Assembly (NCBI GenBank): GCA_031987425.1
Contig: DALZZL010000010.1
Location: 1-53,266, forward strand
Direction of reading: 5' to 3'
Length of the DNA stretch: 53,266 nt
Source of the DNA: Stenotrophomonas_A sp002429615
GTDB taxonomy: Bacteria; Pseudomonadota; Gammaproteobacteria; Xanthomonadales; Xanthomonadaceae
Both the position numbers and the translations under genes were made by a program. Below are positions 35,099 through 45,615 of the stretch, in pieces. Below the pieces are notes generated by a model that did no database searches, had not been told where the DNA came from, and saw nothing but the letters and a program-made list of their open reading frames with translations. How positions within the stretch are numbered: the stretch's first letter is position 1; every line of letters starts with the position of its first letter.

Positions 35099-35158
35099 GT
35101 AGGAGCGGCTTCAGCCGCGACCCTACCATCCCCCCGTCGCGGCTGAAGCCGCTCCTAC
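35099..35158. repeat. Inverted pair of GTAG-headed REP elements
   Basis: Left copy 35099-35122, right copy 35136-35158 in reverse complement, separated by only 13 bases, so RNA from either strand could fold into one long hairpin. The right copy contributes the stop codon of the minus-strand EF-hand gene (complement of bases 35155-35157). Confidence 0.88.
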
Positions 35159-35474
35159 GGGGTATTCGCTGGCGCGCTTTTGTCCGGCTTGAACTCGGTT
35201 CGGCAATCCACCCGGATCTGCTCGCCGCTGCCACGCCAGTAGAACGTGCTGCACTTGCGGTTGCCATCGGTGGTGGTCTTCACCGCCACCGCGTAGAACG
35301 ACTGCGCGATCTCGTTGCGCGTGGCGGTGCCATCGCCGTTCCAGTCCATGTCCTTGAACTCGACGCCCTGGGTGATCGCCATGCCGGCCCAGCCGGCCCA
35401 GGCCAGCCACACCAGCACCAGCCCGATCACCCCGAGCAGCACCTTGCGCCGGGTGGTGAAACGTCCCTTGAGGA

Positions 35475-35478
<4 letters not shown>
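35155..35478 (-). CDS. Single-pass membrane protein with one EF-hand loop
   Basis: This 107-residue protein has one membrane helix (about 13-35) after a basic start, then a calcium-binding EF-hand loop DWNGDGTATRNE (45-56) with acidic or oxygen-bearing residues at positions 1, 3, 5, 7, 9 and 12. The rest contains two cysteines (RKCSTFYW, VDCRTEF), probably a periplasmic disulfide. The start overlaps the murA stop by four bases (ATGA). The stop codon TAG lies in the REP element at 35136-35158. No known function; its link with murA suggests an envelope role. Confidence 0.72.
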
Positions 35479-36746
<1,268 letters not shown>

Positions 36747-36820
36747 GGTGTCCGATGCAGGAAGGAGTGGCGCGGCGCCGCGAATGGCGGCTGGCGGGGC
36801 CGATGGCCCCGGCCACGCGG

Positions 36821-37051
36821 TCAGGGGGATTCGTCGGGGGTGACGGTCTTCAGTTGCAGCGCATGGATCGCACCGCCCATCAGGTCGCCCAGCGTGGCGT
36901 AGACCATCCGGTGCCGGGCCAGCGGCAGCTTGCCGGCGAACGCCGCGCAGACCACGGTGGCCTCGAAGTGCACGCCATCGTCGCCGCGCACATCCGCGCG
37001 CGCTTCCGGCAGGCCGGATTCGATGAGTTTACGGATGGTTTCGGCGTCCAA
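36821..37051 (-). CDS. ibaG: BolA-family protein IbaG
   Basis: This 76-residue BolA-like protein has VRGDDGVHFEATVVCAAFAGKLPLARHRMVYATLGD, matching the IbaG/YrbA subgroup with its conserved cysteine and histidines that hold an Fe-S cluster with monothiol glutaredoxin. The start is TTG at 37051, preceded by AGGAAAG at good spacing; no ATG is in reach. It lies directly before murA, as in enterics, where the upstream genes would be mla; those are absent here. Divergent from kdsD. Confidence 0.9.
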   Translation of the reverse strand: MDAETIRKLIESGLPEARADVRGDDGVHFEATVVCAAFAGKLPLARHRMVYATLGDLMGGAIHALQLKTVTPDESP

Positions 37052-37104
37052 CGGGCTTTCCTAATAAAATGTCCGCCCATTCTACTCTCCGAGCGGGTCC
37101 CCGT

Positions 37105-38106
37105 ATGGCCGTATCGCCCCTCCCGCCAGACGCCGCCAGCGACGACAGCCTGGTCGCCAGTGGCCGTCGGGTGGTCGAGATCGAGCAGGGCGCGCTGGCC
37201 GCGGTCGGCGCCCGCATCGGCGCCCCGTTCGCGGCCGCCTGCCGCCTGGTGCTGGGCTCGCGCGGGCGCGTGGTCGCCACCGGCATGGGCAAGTCCGGGC
37301 ATATCGCGCGCAAGATCGCCGCGACCCTGGCCTCCACCGGCACCCCCGCCTTCTTCGTCCATCCGGGTGAGGCCGGCCATGGCGACCTGGGCATGATCAC
37401 CGAGGCCGACGTGGTGCTGGCGCTGTCCTACTCCGGCGAGTCGGACGAGGTACGCATGCTGCTGCCGGTGCTCAAGCGCCAGGGCAACGCCATCATCGCG
37501 ATGACCGGCCGGCCACAGTCCACCCTGGCCCAGGCCGCCGACATCCACCTGGACGTCAGCGTGCCCACCGAGGCCTGCCCGCTCGACCTGGCGCCGACCT
37601 CCAGCACCACCGCCTCGCTGGCGATGGGCGATGCGCTGGCCGTGGCCCTGCTGGACGCGCGCGGCTTCACCGCCGACGACTTCGCCCGCTCGCATCCGGC
37701 CGGCAGCCTCGGCCGCCGCCTGCTGCTGCACATCACCGACGTCATGCACGCCGGCGACGAACTGCCCAAGGTGCGCGAGGATGCCACCCTGAGCGAGGCG
37801 CTGATGGAAATGAGCCGCAAGCGCCTGGGCATGACCGCCGTGGTCGATGCCGAGGATCGCCTGCTCGGGCTGTTCACCGACGGCGACCTGCGTCGCGCCC
37901 TGGACAGCGACGTCGACGTGCGCGCCGCCAACATCCGCGACGTGATGACCCGCCATCCCCGCACCATCGGCGCCGACCAGCTCGCCGCCGAGGCGGCACG
38001 GCTGATGGAGGCCTACAAGATCAACGGCTTGATCGTGGTGGACGAGGCGCAGCGCGCGGTCGGCGCCCTCAACATTCACGACCTGTTGCGCGCCAAGGTG
38101 GTTTAA
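37105..38106 (+). CDS. kdsD: D-arabinose 5-phosphate isomerase KdsD
   Basis: This 333-residue enzyme has an N-terminal sugar isomerase (SIS) domain with VVATGMGKSGHIARKIAATLASTGTPA and ALSYSGESDEV, and two C-terminal CBS domains (ITDVMHAGDELPKV ... and IRDVMTRHPRTIG ...). It makes arabinose 5-phosphate for Kdo synthesis. The ATG at 37105 gives the typical length; an in-frame ATG at 37069 would add 12 poorly conserved residues. It opens the Kdo/LPS-export operon with kdsC, lptC, lptA and lptB. Confidence 0.95.
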   Translation: MAVSPLPPDAASDDSLVASGRRVVEIEQGALAAVGARIGAPFAAACRLVLGSRGRVVATGMGKSGHIARKIAATLASTGTPAFFVHPGEAGHGDLGMITEADVVLALSYSGESDEVRMLLPVLKRQGNAIIAMTGRPQSTLAQAADIHLDVSVPTEACPLDLAPTSSTTASLAMGDALAVALLDARGFTADDFARSHPAGSLGRRLLLHITDVMHAGDELPKVREDATLSEALMEMSRKRLGMTAVVDAEDRLLGLFTDGDLRRALDSDVDVRAANIRDVMTRHPRTIGADQLAAEAARLMEAYKINGLIVVDEAQRAVGALNIHDLLRAKVV

Positions 38107-38125
38107 CCGCCCAATCCACGGCACG

Positions 38126-38707
38126 ATGCCCTCCTTTACCGCTTCCCCCGACGACCTGATGCCCTACGCCCCGCTGCACAGCCTGTCCGCCGATCTGGTC
38201 GCCCGCGCCGCCGGGATCCGGCTGGCGTGCTTCGACGTCGATGGCACGCTGACCGATGGCCGCCTGTACTACGACCACGCCGGCCACGAGAGCAAGTCGT
38301 TCTTCGTGCAGGACGGGCTCGGCCTGAAACTTCTGCAGCGCGCCGGCATCGAGGTGGCGATGATCACCGCCCGCGCCAGCCTGTCGGCCGAGCAGCGTGG
38401 CCGTGACCTCGGCATCGAGGTGCAGATCGGCGTCGGCGACAAGGCCGTCGCGGTACGCGAGCTGTGCGCGCGTCATGGCATCGAACCTTCGCAGGTCGCC
38501 TTCATGGGCGACGACCTGCCCGACCTGCCGGCCCTGCTGATCGCCGGCCTGGCGGTGGCACCGGCCAATGCGCATCCGTGGATCGCCGAGCGCGTGCACT
38601 GGATCACCCAGGCCCGCGGTGGCGCCGGCGCGGCGCGCGAGCTGTGCGACGTGCTGCTGGCCGCGCAGGACAAGACCGACAGCGTGATCGCGGGGTACGG
38701 CGCATGA
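38126..38707 (+). CDS. kdsC: 3-deoxy-D-manno-octulosonate 8-phosphatase KdsC
   Basis: This 193-residue HAD-type phosphatase has nucleophile motif CFDVDGTLTDG (Asp37, Asp39), SFFVQDGLGLKLLQRAGIEVAMITAR with the motif-II threonine, and a Lys-bearing VGDKAVAVRELC before GDDLPDLPALLIAGLAVAPANA. It removes phosphate from Kdo-8-phosphate. The first 12 residues may be extra; a start at 38159 is possible. Its stop overlaps the lptC start (ATGA). Confidence 0.94.
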   Translation: MPSFTASPDDLMPYAPLHSLSADLVARAAGIRLACFDVDGTLTDGRLYYDHAGHESKSFFVQDGLGLKLLQRAGIEVAMITARASLSAEQRGRDLGIEVQIGVGDKAVAVRELCARHGIEPSQVAFMGDDLPDLPALLIAGLAVAPANAHPWIAERVHWITQARGGAGAARELCDVLLAAQDKTDSVIAGYGA

Positions 38708-39273
38708 GCTGGCGCATGCTGTTCGGCATCGCGCTGCTGCTGGCCGCGATCATCAGTGGCTGGTCGGCCTGGCGCAACCGCGCCCATCCGGTCGAGCAGG
38801 TCACCCAGGAGGCCACTGCCGACTACGTGCTGCACGACTTCGAGCTGATCAGCCTGGACAAGGACACCGGCAAGGAGTCGGTGACCCTGCGCGCGCCCGA
38901 GGCGCACCGCAACCGCGCCGACCAGACCATGGACATCACCACCCCGGTGTTCCTGCTGCCTGACCAGCAGGGCCTGCCGTGGACCTTGCGCGCGCAGACC
39001 GGCTGGGTCAGCCCGAAGGGCGACGAGCTGCGCCTGCGCGGCGATGTCGCCGGCGACAGCCCGAGCGCGCCGGGCGTGGTGCCCACCACGTTTCGTACCA
39101 CCACGCTGGACGTGTTCCCGCAGCAGCACCTGGCCCGCACCGCGGACCGCGTGACCATGACCCGCCCGGGGCTGAGCCAGACCGGCGTCGGCTTCGAGGC
39201 CAACCTGCAGACCCGCCAGTACAAGCTCCTTTCACAGGTAAAGACCCGCTATGAACCGACTGCTGCCAAGTAA
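38704..39273 (+). CDS. lptC: LPS export protein LptC
   Basis: This 189-residue protein has one N-terminal membrane helix (about 4-22) and a periplasmic beta-jellyroll, with the family-like ADYVLHDFELISLDKDTGKESVTLRAPEAHRN and a C-terminal SQTGVGFEANLQTRQYKLLSQVKTRYEP. It links LptB2FG to LptA in LPS transport. The ATG overlaps the kdsC stop and its coding region overlaps lptA by 23 bases, indicating strict coupling. Confidence 0.9.
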   Translation: MSWRMLFGIALLLAAIISGWSAWRNRAHPVEQVTQEATADYVLHDFELISLDKDTGKESVTLRAPEAHRNRADQTMDITTPVFLLPDQQGLPWTLRAQTGWVSPKGDELRLRGDVAGDSPSAPGVVPTTFRTTTLDVFPQQHLARTADRVTMTRPGLSQTGVGFEANLQTRQYKLLSQVKTRYEPTAAK

Positions 39274-39789
39274 GCTGGCCGCGCTGGCCCTGCTGATGCT
39301 GCCGCTGGCGGCACTGGCCAAGACCACCGACCGCAACCAGCCGATGAACCTGGAAGCGGCCAGCCAGGACTGCAACCTGATGGACGATGACGGCAAGTGC
39401 CGCTTCACCGGCAACGTCGTCATCACCCAGGGCACGCTCGAAGTGCATGCCGACACCGCGGACGTCTTCCGCAAGGCCGGCCAGATCGACCGCGTCGTGC
39501 TGACCGGCAAGCAGGCGACGTTGAAGCAGATCATGGACGACGGCGCCCCGATGAACGCCAAGGCGGACAACATCGAGTACCGCGTCGCCGAGGACACCAT
39601 CATCCTCACCGGCAACTACACCGTCGATTCGCCCAAGGGCAGCAACGCCGGCCAGCGCATGGTCTACAACACCAAGACCGGCAACATGCAGAGCGGCGGT
39701 GACGGCAGTCGCGTGCGCACGGTGCTGCAGCCCAAGTCGGCCGCGCCGACGCCTGCCAAGCCGGCCGCCGGCAAGACGGAGAAGAAGTA

Positions 39790-39790
<1 letters not shown>
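39251..39790 (+). CDS. lptA: LPS periplasmic bridge protein LptA
   Basis: This 179-residue protein has a signal peptide (cut near ALA-K, residue 23) and an OstA-like beta-jellyroll: QPMNLEAASQDCNLMDDDGKCRFTGNVVITQGTLEVHAD, then ATLKQIMDDGAPMNAKADNIEYR and AEDTIILTGNYTVD. A cysteine pair (Cys39, Cys48) in the mature part is unusual and may form a disulfide. The tail is Pro/Ala/Lys-rich. It forms the periplasmic bridge for LPS. Its stop shares a base with the lptB start. Confidence 0.92.
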
Positions 39791-40509
<719 letters not shown>

Positions 40510-40527
40510 GCGCCTGCTGGCCGGCGC

Positions 40528-41154
40528 TCAGCCGCCGGCCAGCTCACCCTGCATCTCGCGCACCGACGGGTCGGTCGAGAAGATGAAGCGATAGCGGGGC
40601 GCGGGCTCGCCTTCCCAAGGCAGCAGGGCGAAGGTGCCAGCATCCAGGGCGTCGGCCATCGCCGCCTCACCCGCCGGGCCGAGAACACCCGTGATTTCTC
40701 CCACGCAGTAGCCCAAGCCGCACTCGAACGTGGTCATGCGTGTCCCGGCCTGCAGATGGTGCTGGAGTCGGCGCAGAAGCAGTTCGCGCGAACGCACGAT
40801 GTCGGCATCGGCTGCATGCTCGCGTGATATCGCCTGCGCCCAGCGCTGGAAATGTTCCGACTGCAGGAGTTCGCGCGCCACCGGCATGTCGAGCGCATCA
40901 CCCTGCAGCAGTCGGGCTTCGAGTGCGGGAACCTCCGCCGCAGGGCGCCCGGATAGAACGCTCGCGGATGGTGTGACCACTACGGCGTGCGGCGGCGCAC
41001 GTTCCCCTACCGCCACAGACGATTCCGCCGCGGCCCGTGCAAGTGACCCATCCGGCGTCGCCGCACGCGGCGCGCGCATCTCCTGGACCACCCCACTGCC
41101 CAGCAGCAACACCAGTAGCATCACCGCCACACCCACCCACCTACTCAGGTTCAT
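40528..41154 (-). CDS. Unknown single-pass membrane protein between lptB and rpoN
   Basis: This 208-residue protein starts MNLSRWVGVAVMLLVLLLGSG, one membrane anchor or uncleaved signal. The rest is a mainly helical domain rich in Arg, Glu and Ala (EARLLQGDALDMPVARELLQSEHF) and ends with FECGLGYCVGEITGVLG, where the two cysteines (about 152 and 157) could form a disulfide, then FALLPWEGEPAPRYRFIFSTDP. I do not recognise the family. It is oriented against lptB and rpoN. The ATG at 41154 begins the anchor; longer frames extend into the rpoN leader and look unnatural. Its base composition is a little less GC-rich than its neighbours, suggesting later acquisition. Confidence 0.65.
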   Translation of the reverse strand: MNLSRWVGVAVMLLVLLLGSGVVQEMRAPRAATPDGSLARAAAESSVAVGERAPPHAVVVTPSASVLSGRPAAEVPALEARLLQGDALDMPVARELLQSEHFQRWAQAISREHAADADIVRSRELLLRRLQHHLQAGTRMTTFECGLGYCVGEITGVLGPAGEAAMADALDAGTFALLPWEGEPAPRYRFIFSTDPSVREMQGELAGG

Positions 41155-41402
41155 GCCATCGGCCCTCTCGCCACTTCGCAGGCGCGACTCTGTCAGCCCG
41201 CGATGCGGACGCAAGCGCAAAACGACCCAATCGGCAGAGAACCGCCCCATGCGTACGAAAGATCGCCATGACGCGCTTTCGCGACGCCCGCCCGGCGTCA
41301 TCTTTTTGGCACCAGCCCCCATGCCGTATATCCTTCAAAGCTACGCTGCGCGGGCCACACCCCGCCGGCCTCCCCCACCGGCGTCCTACGTTCAGTGAGC
41401 AC

Positions 41403-42824
41403 ATGAAGGCACGGCTGCAGACATCGATGGGGCAACAGTTGGTCATGACGCCGCAGCTGCGTCAGGCCATCCGCCTGTTGCAGATGTCCAGCACCGAACT
41501 GGAAATCGAGATCGCCGAGGCGGTGGAGACCAATCCGCTGCTCGAATGGACCGAAGAAGCCCCGCTGTCGACCGAGCCCGGCAGCGCCGAAGCACCGGCG
41601 CCGGAAACAGACGAGTACGGCAGAGAGGGCGGCCCCGGCGAGGACTGGACGCCCGACGAAGGCACCTGGGCCACCAGCGGCGGCAGCGGCGGTGACGAGG
41701 ACGACAACGGCAGTGCCGCCGAGCGCGTCGCCGAACCTGAAACCCTGGCCGACCACCTGTTGTGGCAGCTGCATCTCTCGCATCTGTCCGAGCGCGACCG
41801 CCGCATCGGCGCGGCCCTGATCGACGCACTCGACGAGGACGGCTACCTGCGCGAGCCGCTGTCGGCGATCGCCGAAGCGCTGGCGCCGGGCATCGTGGCC
41901 ACGGAAGCGGAAATCCAGACCGTGCTGCACCAGATCCAACGCTTCGATCCGGTCGGCGTCGGTGCGACCTCGCTGGGCGAATGCCTGTCGCTGCAGCTCG
42001 ATGCGCTGCCCCCGGAGACGCCGGCCCGCGAGCTGGCGCGACGTATCGTCGCGGGCCCGCTGGAACGCCTGCCGCGCATCGGCGCGACCGGCCTGGCACA
42101 GGAATTCAAACTGCCGCTGGCGGAGATCGAGGAGGCCATCACCCTGGTGCGCTCGCTGGATCCGCGCCCGGGCAAGCAGCTCGGCACCTTGTCGTCGGAT
42201 ACCTACGTGGTGCCGGACTGCGTGATCTGGCGCCAGCGCGGCATCTGGCGCGTGGCCCTGGCCGGGCGCGCGCAGCCGCGCATCACCATCCACCGTGGCT
42301 ACGAACAGCTCATCCGCAGCTGTGGCGAGGCCGATGCGGGCTACCTGCGCAGCCAGCTGCAGGAAGCGCGCTGGCTGCTCAAGAGCCTGGAGGCCCGCGG
42401 TGAAACCCTGCTCAAGGTGGCCAACTGCCTGCTGCGCCACCAGGCCGGCTTCCTCGAATTCGGCGAACAGGCGCTGCGCCCGCTGACGCTGCGCGAGATC
42501 GCCGGCGAGCTGGGCCTGCACGAATCGACGATCTCGCGCGCCATCGCGCGCAAGTACGTGCGCACGCCGCGTGGAACCATCCCGCTGCGGGCATTCTTCG
42601 CCTCCGGCATCGACACCGAAGGCGGCGGAGAAGCCTCCAGCACGGCCATTCAGGCAATGATCCGGCGCCTGATCGAGGCGGAAAACCCGCGCAAACCCTT
42701 GTCTGACGCCAAGCTGGCCGACCTGCTCAAAACTTCCGGTGTGCCAGTGGCGCGACGCACCGTGGCGAAGTATCGTGAGGCCATGAACATTTCCGCCTCC
42801 CACGAAAGAGTCCGCATTGGTTGA
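41403..42824 (+). CDS. rpoN: RNA polymerase sigma-54 factor RpoN
   Basis: This 473-residue protein has region I with MKARLQTSMGQQLVMTPQLRQAIRLLQM, an acidic low-complexity region II (about 52-105, EPGSAEAPAPETDEYG ... GGDEDDN), the core-binding domain, the helix-turn-helix around REIAGELGLHESTISRAIARKYVRTPRG, and the RpoN box ARRTVAKYRE (450-459) for the -24 promoter element. It is the only sigma-54 here; its downstream neighbours hpf and ptsN are the classic rpoN cluster. The ATG at 41403 matches other RpoN N-termini; longer frames are spurious. Confidence 0.97.
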   Translation: MKARLQTSMGQQLVMTPQLRQAIRLLQMSSTELEIEIAEAVETNPLLEWTEEAPLSTEPGSAEAPAPETDEYGREGGPGEDWTPDEGTWATSGGSGGDEDDNGSAAERVAEPETLADHLLWQLHLSHLSERDRRIGAALIDALDEDGYLREPLSAIAEALAPGIVATEAEIQTVLHQIQRFDPVGVGATSLGECLSLQLDALPPETPARELARRIVAGPLERLPRIGATGLAQEFKLPLAEIEEAITLVRSLDPRPGKQLGTLSSDTYVVPDCVIWRQRGIWRVALAGRAQPRITIHRGYEQLIRSCGEADAGYLRSQLQEARWLLKSLEARGETLLKVANCLLRHQAGFLEFGEQALRPLTLREIAGELGLHESTISRAIARKYVRTPRGTIPLRAFFASGIDTEGGGEASSTAIQAMIRRLIEAENPRKPLSDAKLADLLKTSGVPVARRTVAKYREAMNISASHERVRIG

Positions 42825-42866
42825 ACCGCTCTAGGCGGCGGGAAGTTCATTGACCCACCGAATCCA

Positions 42867-42875
42867 AAGGAGGTA
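42867..42875 (+). promoter_or_regulatory. Very strong ribosome-binding site of hpf
   Basis: AAAGGAGGT, a complete Shine-Dalgarno match, ends five bases before the ATG at 42880 and decides this start over an upstream in-frame ATG at 42850. High translation fits an abundant ribosome-bound factor. Confidence 0.8.
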
Positions 42876-42879
42876 CCCG

Positions 42880-43197
42880 ATGCGCATCGAGACGTACGGC
42901 CAGCAGATCGAAGTCACCCCTGCCCTGCGCGAATACGTGGAATCCAAACTGCAGCGACTGCAGCGACATTTCGACCAGCACTGCGAAGTCCGCGCCCAGC
43001 TGGCCCTGCGCAAGCCCGACCACCACGTCGAGGCCACCGTCAACCTCCCCGGCCGTACCCTGCATGCCGACGCCAGCGCGCCGACCATGTACGCCGCGAT
43101 CGACCTGCTGGCCGACAAGCTCGACCGCCTTGTGATCAAGCACAAGGAAAAGAAACATGACCACCACGCCCGCGAGGTGCGCGACAATCTGGCGTGA
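42880..43197 (+). CDS. hpf: Ribosome hibernation promoting factor (short HPF)
   Basis: This 105-residue protein has the short HPF/YhbH form: MRIETYGQQIEVTPALREYVESKLQRLQRHFDQ at the start and ATVNLPGRTLHADASAPTMYAAIDLLADKLDRLVIKHKEK with the basic surface that contacts the 30S subunit. It promotes 100S ribosome formation in stationary phase. It lies 55 bases after rpoN and before ptsN, as in most gammaproteobacteria. Confidence 0.95.
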   Translation: MRIETYGQQIEVTPALREYVESKLQRLQRHFDQHCEVRAQLALRKPDHHVEATVNLPGRTLHADASAPTMYAAIDLLADKLDRLVIKHKEKKHDHHAREVRDNLA

Positions 43198-43218
43198 GTT
43201 CATCGCCCAGACCACGTC

Positions 43219-43671
43219 ATGTCCCTGACTGACCTGCTGGCGGCCGTCCGCACCGAGGTGCGAACGGCCGCCGACCGCGACACCCTGCTGCAAATCGCCG
43301 CCGAACGCCTCGCCTGCCGCCAGTGCGGACAGGCCGAACTGCTGGCCAGCCTGCGCGAACGCGAGACCCTGGGCAGCACCGCGCTCGGCCACGGCATCGC
43401 CATCCCGCATGGCCGCGCCCCCGGGCTGGACCGCCCGCGCGGCATCCTGATCCGCCTGCAGACCCCGGCCGAGTTCGGCGATGAAGCCGTCGACCTGGTC
43501 TTTGCCATGGCCGTCCCCAGCCATTACACCCACGAGCATCTGGCGCTGCTGGCCGAACTGGCCGAGCGCTTCGGCGATGCCGGCTTCCGCGAGGCGCTGC
43601 GCCAGGCGCCGGATGCCGACGCCCTGCTCACCCTGCTCACCCATTCCCACGCCCAGGCCCACGCCGCATGA
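43219..43671 (+). CDS. ptsN: Nitrogen-regulatory PTS protein EIIA-Ntr (PtsN)
   Basis: This 150-residue EIIA has the phosphoacceptor His64 in GHGIAIPHGRAPGL and the FGDEAVDLVFAMAVP block of the family. PtsN in other bacteria takes phosphate from HPr-type proteins and controls potassium, nitrogen and stress functions without transporting sugar. Here it is next to hprK, so its phosphorylation may depend on HPr-Ser-P state. ATGA overlap with hprK. Confidence 0.94.
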   Translation: MSLTDLLAAVRTEVRTAADRDTLLQIAAERLACRQCGQAELLASLRERETLGSTALGHGIAIPHGRAPGLDRPRGILIRLQTPAEFGDEAVDLVFAMAVPSHYTHEHLALLAELAERFGDAGFREALRQAPDADALLTLLTHSHAQAHAA

Positions 43672-44615
43672 ACACCAGCATCTCCGCGCGCGAACTGTTC
43701 GACCAGCAACGCGAGAAGCTCGGCCTGCGCTGGGTCGCCGGGCACAAGGGCGAACGCCGCGAGCTGGTGGCCGGCGACACCGTCTCCCGGCGTCCGTCGC
43801 TGGCCGGCTACCTCAACGCGATCTATCCGAACAAGGTGCAGATCCTCGGCACCGAGGAGCTGACCTGGCTCGATTCGCTGGACCCGCGCCAGCGCTGGGA
43901 AACCATCGAGAAGATCATCCAGTTCCAGCCGCTGGCGCTGGTGATCAGCAAGAACCAGCCGCTGCCGGAAGACCTGCGCGCGGCGGCGGACGAATCCAGC
44001 ACGCCGCTGTGGGTCTCGCCCAAGCGCGGCCACGAACTGCTCAACCACCTTTCCTACCACCTGGCGCGCACGCTGGCGCCACGCGTCACCCTGCACGGGG
44101 TGTTCATGGAGATCTACTCGATCGGCGTGCTGATCACCGGCGAAGCCGGTTCGGGCAAGAGCGAGCTGGCGCTGGAGCTGCTCAGCCGCGGCCATCGCCT
44201 GGTGGCCGATGACGCGCCGGAATTCACCCAGATCGCCCCGGACGTGCTCGACGGCACCTGCCCGGAACTGCTGCAGGACCTGCTGGAAGTCCGCGGCCTG
44301 GGCGTGCTCAACGTGCGCGACATGTTCGGCGACACCTCGGTGAAGAAGAACAAGTACCTGCGCCTGATCGTGCATCTCACCAAGCCGATGACCGAGCCCA
44401 CGCCGCACGGCTACGAGCGCCTGACCGGCGACTCGGGCACCCGCCACGTGCTCGACCTCGACGTGCCGCTGATCACCCTGCCGGTGATGCCCGGCCGCAA
44501 CCTGGCCGTGCTCACCGAGGCGGCCACCCGCCTGCACATCCTGCGCACCAAGGGCATCGACCCGGCGGCGATGTTCATCGCCCGCCACAGCAACCTGCTG
44601 GAGCGACGGCCGTGA
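43668..44615 (+). CDS. hprK: HPr kinase/phosphorylase
   Basis: This 315-residue bifunctional enzyme phosphorylates HPr at Ser46 and removes the phosphate. It has a conserved HGVFMEIYSIGVLI with His143, Walker A GEAGSGKS (158-165), VADDAPEF (Asp181, Asp182) and the HPrK signature LEVRGLGVLNVRDMFG (206-221). HPrK is typical of Firmicutes and occurs in a subset of proteobacteria, including xanthomonads. The HPr encoded 1.4 kb downstream has a serine at 46, so the partners match. Its stop overlaps the GTG of rapZ. Confidence 0.95.
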   Translation: MNTSISARELFDQQREKLGLRWVAGHKGERRELVAGDTVSRRPSLAGYLNAIYPNKVQILGTEELTWLDSLDPRQRWETIEKIIQFQPLALVISKNQPLPEDLRAAADESSTPLWVSPKRGHELLNHLSYHLARTLAPRVTLHGVFMEIYSIGVLITGEAGSGKSELALELLSRGHRLVADDAPEFTQIAPDVLDGTCPELLQDLLEVRGLGVLNVRDMFGDTSVKKNKYLRLIVHLTKPMTEPTPHGYERLTGDSGTRHVLDLDVPLITLPVMPGRNLAVLTEAATRLHILRTKGIDPAAMFIARHSNLLERRP

Positions 44616-45484
44616 GCGCCACCGGCCCGGTGCTGGTGATCGTCAGTGGCCTGTCCGGCTCGGGCAAGTCGGTGGCGATGAAAACCTTCGAGGACCTGGA
44701 CTACTACTGTTCGGACAACCTGCCGGTGGAGCTGCTGCCGGATTTCGTGCGCAGCCGCGTGCGCGACCAGGCGCTGGGCGACCAGCGTCTGGCGGTGGGC
44801 ATCGACGTGCGCGGCCGTACCGACCTGGCGCAGCTCTCGCGCTGGCGCGCCGCCGCGCAGGAGTACGGCATCGAGGTGACGGTGCTGTTCTTCGAGGCCA
44901 CCGACGAGACCCTGCTCAAGCGCTATGCCGACACCCGCCGGCGCCACCCGCTCAGCCACCTGGGCCTGTCGCTGCCGGAGGCGATCGCGCGCGAACGCGA
45001 ACTCACCGCCCCGCTGCGCGCCAAGGCCGACGCGGTGATCGACACCACCGGCCTCAACGTGCACCAGCTGCGCCGCCGCGTGGTCACTGACTTCGGGCTG
45101 GGCCACAGCGACAAGCTGTCGCTGCTGTTCGAGTCCTTCGCCTACAAGCGCGGCGTGCCGGCCGAAGCCGATTTCGTGTTCGATGCGCGCGTGCTGCCCA
45201 ATCCGCATTGGGACCCGGAACTGCGGCCGCTCACCGGCCGCGACGCCGGCGTGCGCGAGTACCTGGAAAAACAGCCCGAGGTGGTGCGCTACGCCGGGCA
45301 GATCATCGACCTGATCGACACCTGGCTGCCGCGGCTGCGCAACGACACCCGCAGTTACGTCACCATCGCGTTCGGCTGCACCGGCGGCAAGCACCGCTCG
45401 GTGTACCTGGCCGAGCGCATGGCCCAGCACGCGCGCGACCAGGGCTGGCCGGAAGTGGCCACGTTCCATCGCGAACTGGACTGA
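44612..45484 (+). CDS. rapZ: RNase adapter protein RapZ
   Basis: This 290-residue protein has an N-terminal P-loop GLSGSGKS (13-20), and the C-terminal region with SYVTIAFGCTGGKHRSVYLAERMAQ. In enterics RapZ guides RNase E to the GlmZ sRNA and so tunes GlcN6P synthesis. The start is GTG overlapping the hprK stop. It lies between hprK and the EIIA-ptsH-ptsI genes, matching the gammaproteobacterial pattern. Whether a GlmZ/GlmY-like sRNA exists here is not visible. Confidence 0.94.
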   Translation: MSATGPVLVIVSGLSGSGKSVAMKTFEDLDYYCSDNLPVELLPDFVRSRVRDQALGDQRLAVGIDVRGRTDLAQLSRWRAAAQEYGIEVTVLFFEATDETLLKRYADTRRRHPLSHLGLSLPEAIARERELTAPLRAKADAVIDTTGLNVHQLRRRVVTDFGLGHSDKLSLLFESFAYKRGVPAEADFVFDARVLPNPHWDPELRPLTGRDAGVREYLEKQPEVVRYAGQIIDLIDTWLPRLRNDTRSYVTIAFGCTGGKHRSVYLAERMAQHARDQGWPEVATFHRELD

Positions 45485-45496
45485 GCGCCGCAGCCG

Positions 45497-45526
45497 GGAC
45501 GCGCCGGTAACGGTTCCAGCGCGTCC
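45497..45526 (+). other. Hairpin between rapZ and the EIIA gene
   Basis: An 8-bp stem, GGACGCGC (45497-45504) with GCGCGTCC (45519-45526), sits in the 131-base gap before the PTS genes. There is no T-tract. A second imperfect dyad, TTCACG (45537-45542) with CGTGAA (45557-45562), follows. Function unresolved: weak terminator, operator or RNA structure. Confidence 0.35.
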
Positions 45527-45615
45527 GTCCAGTCTCTTCACGCGGATACACAATCCCGTGAAAAAAGCCCTCCGGACGCTATCGTCCCGTCACACCGACC
45601 TGTTAACGTTTCGCT

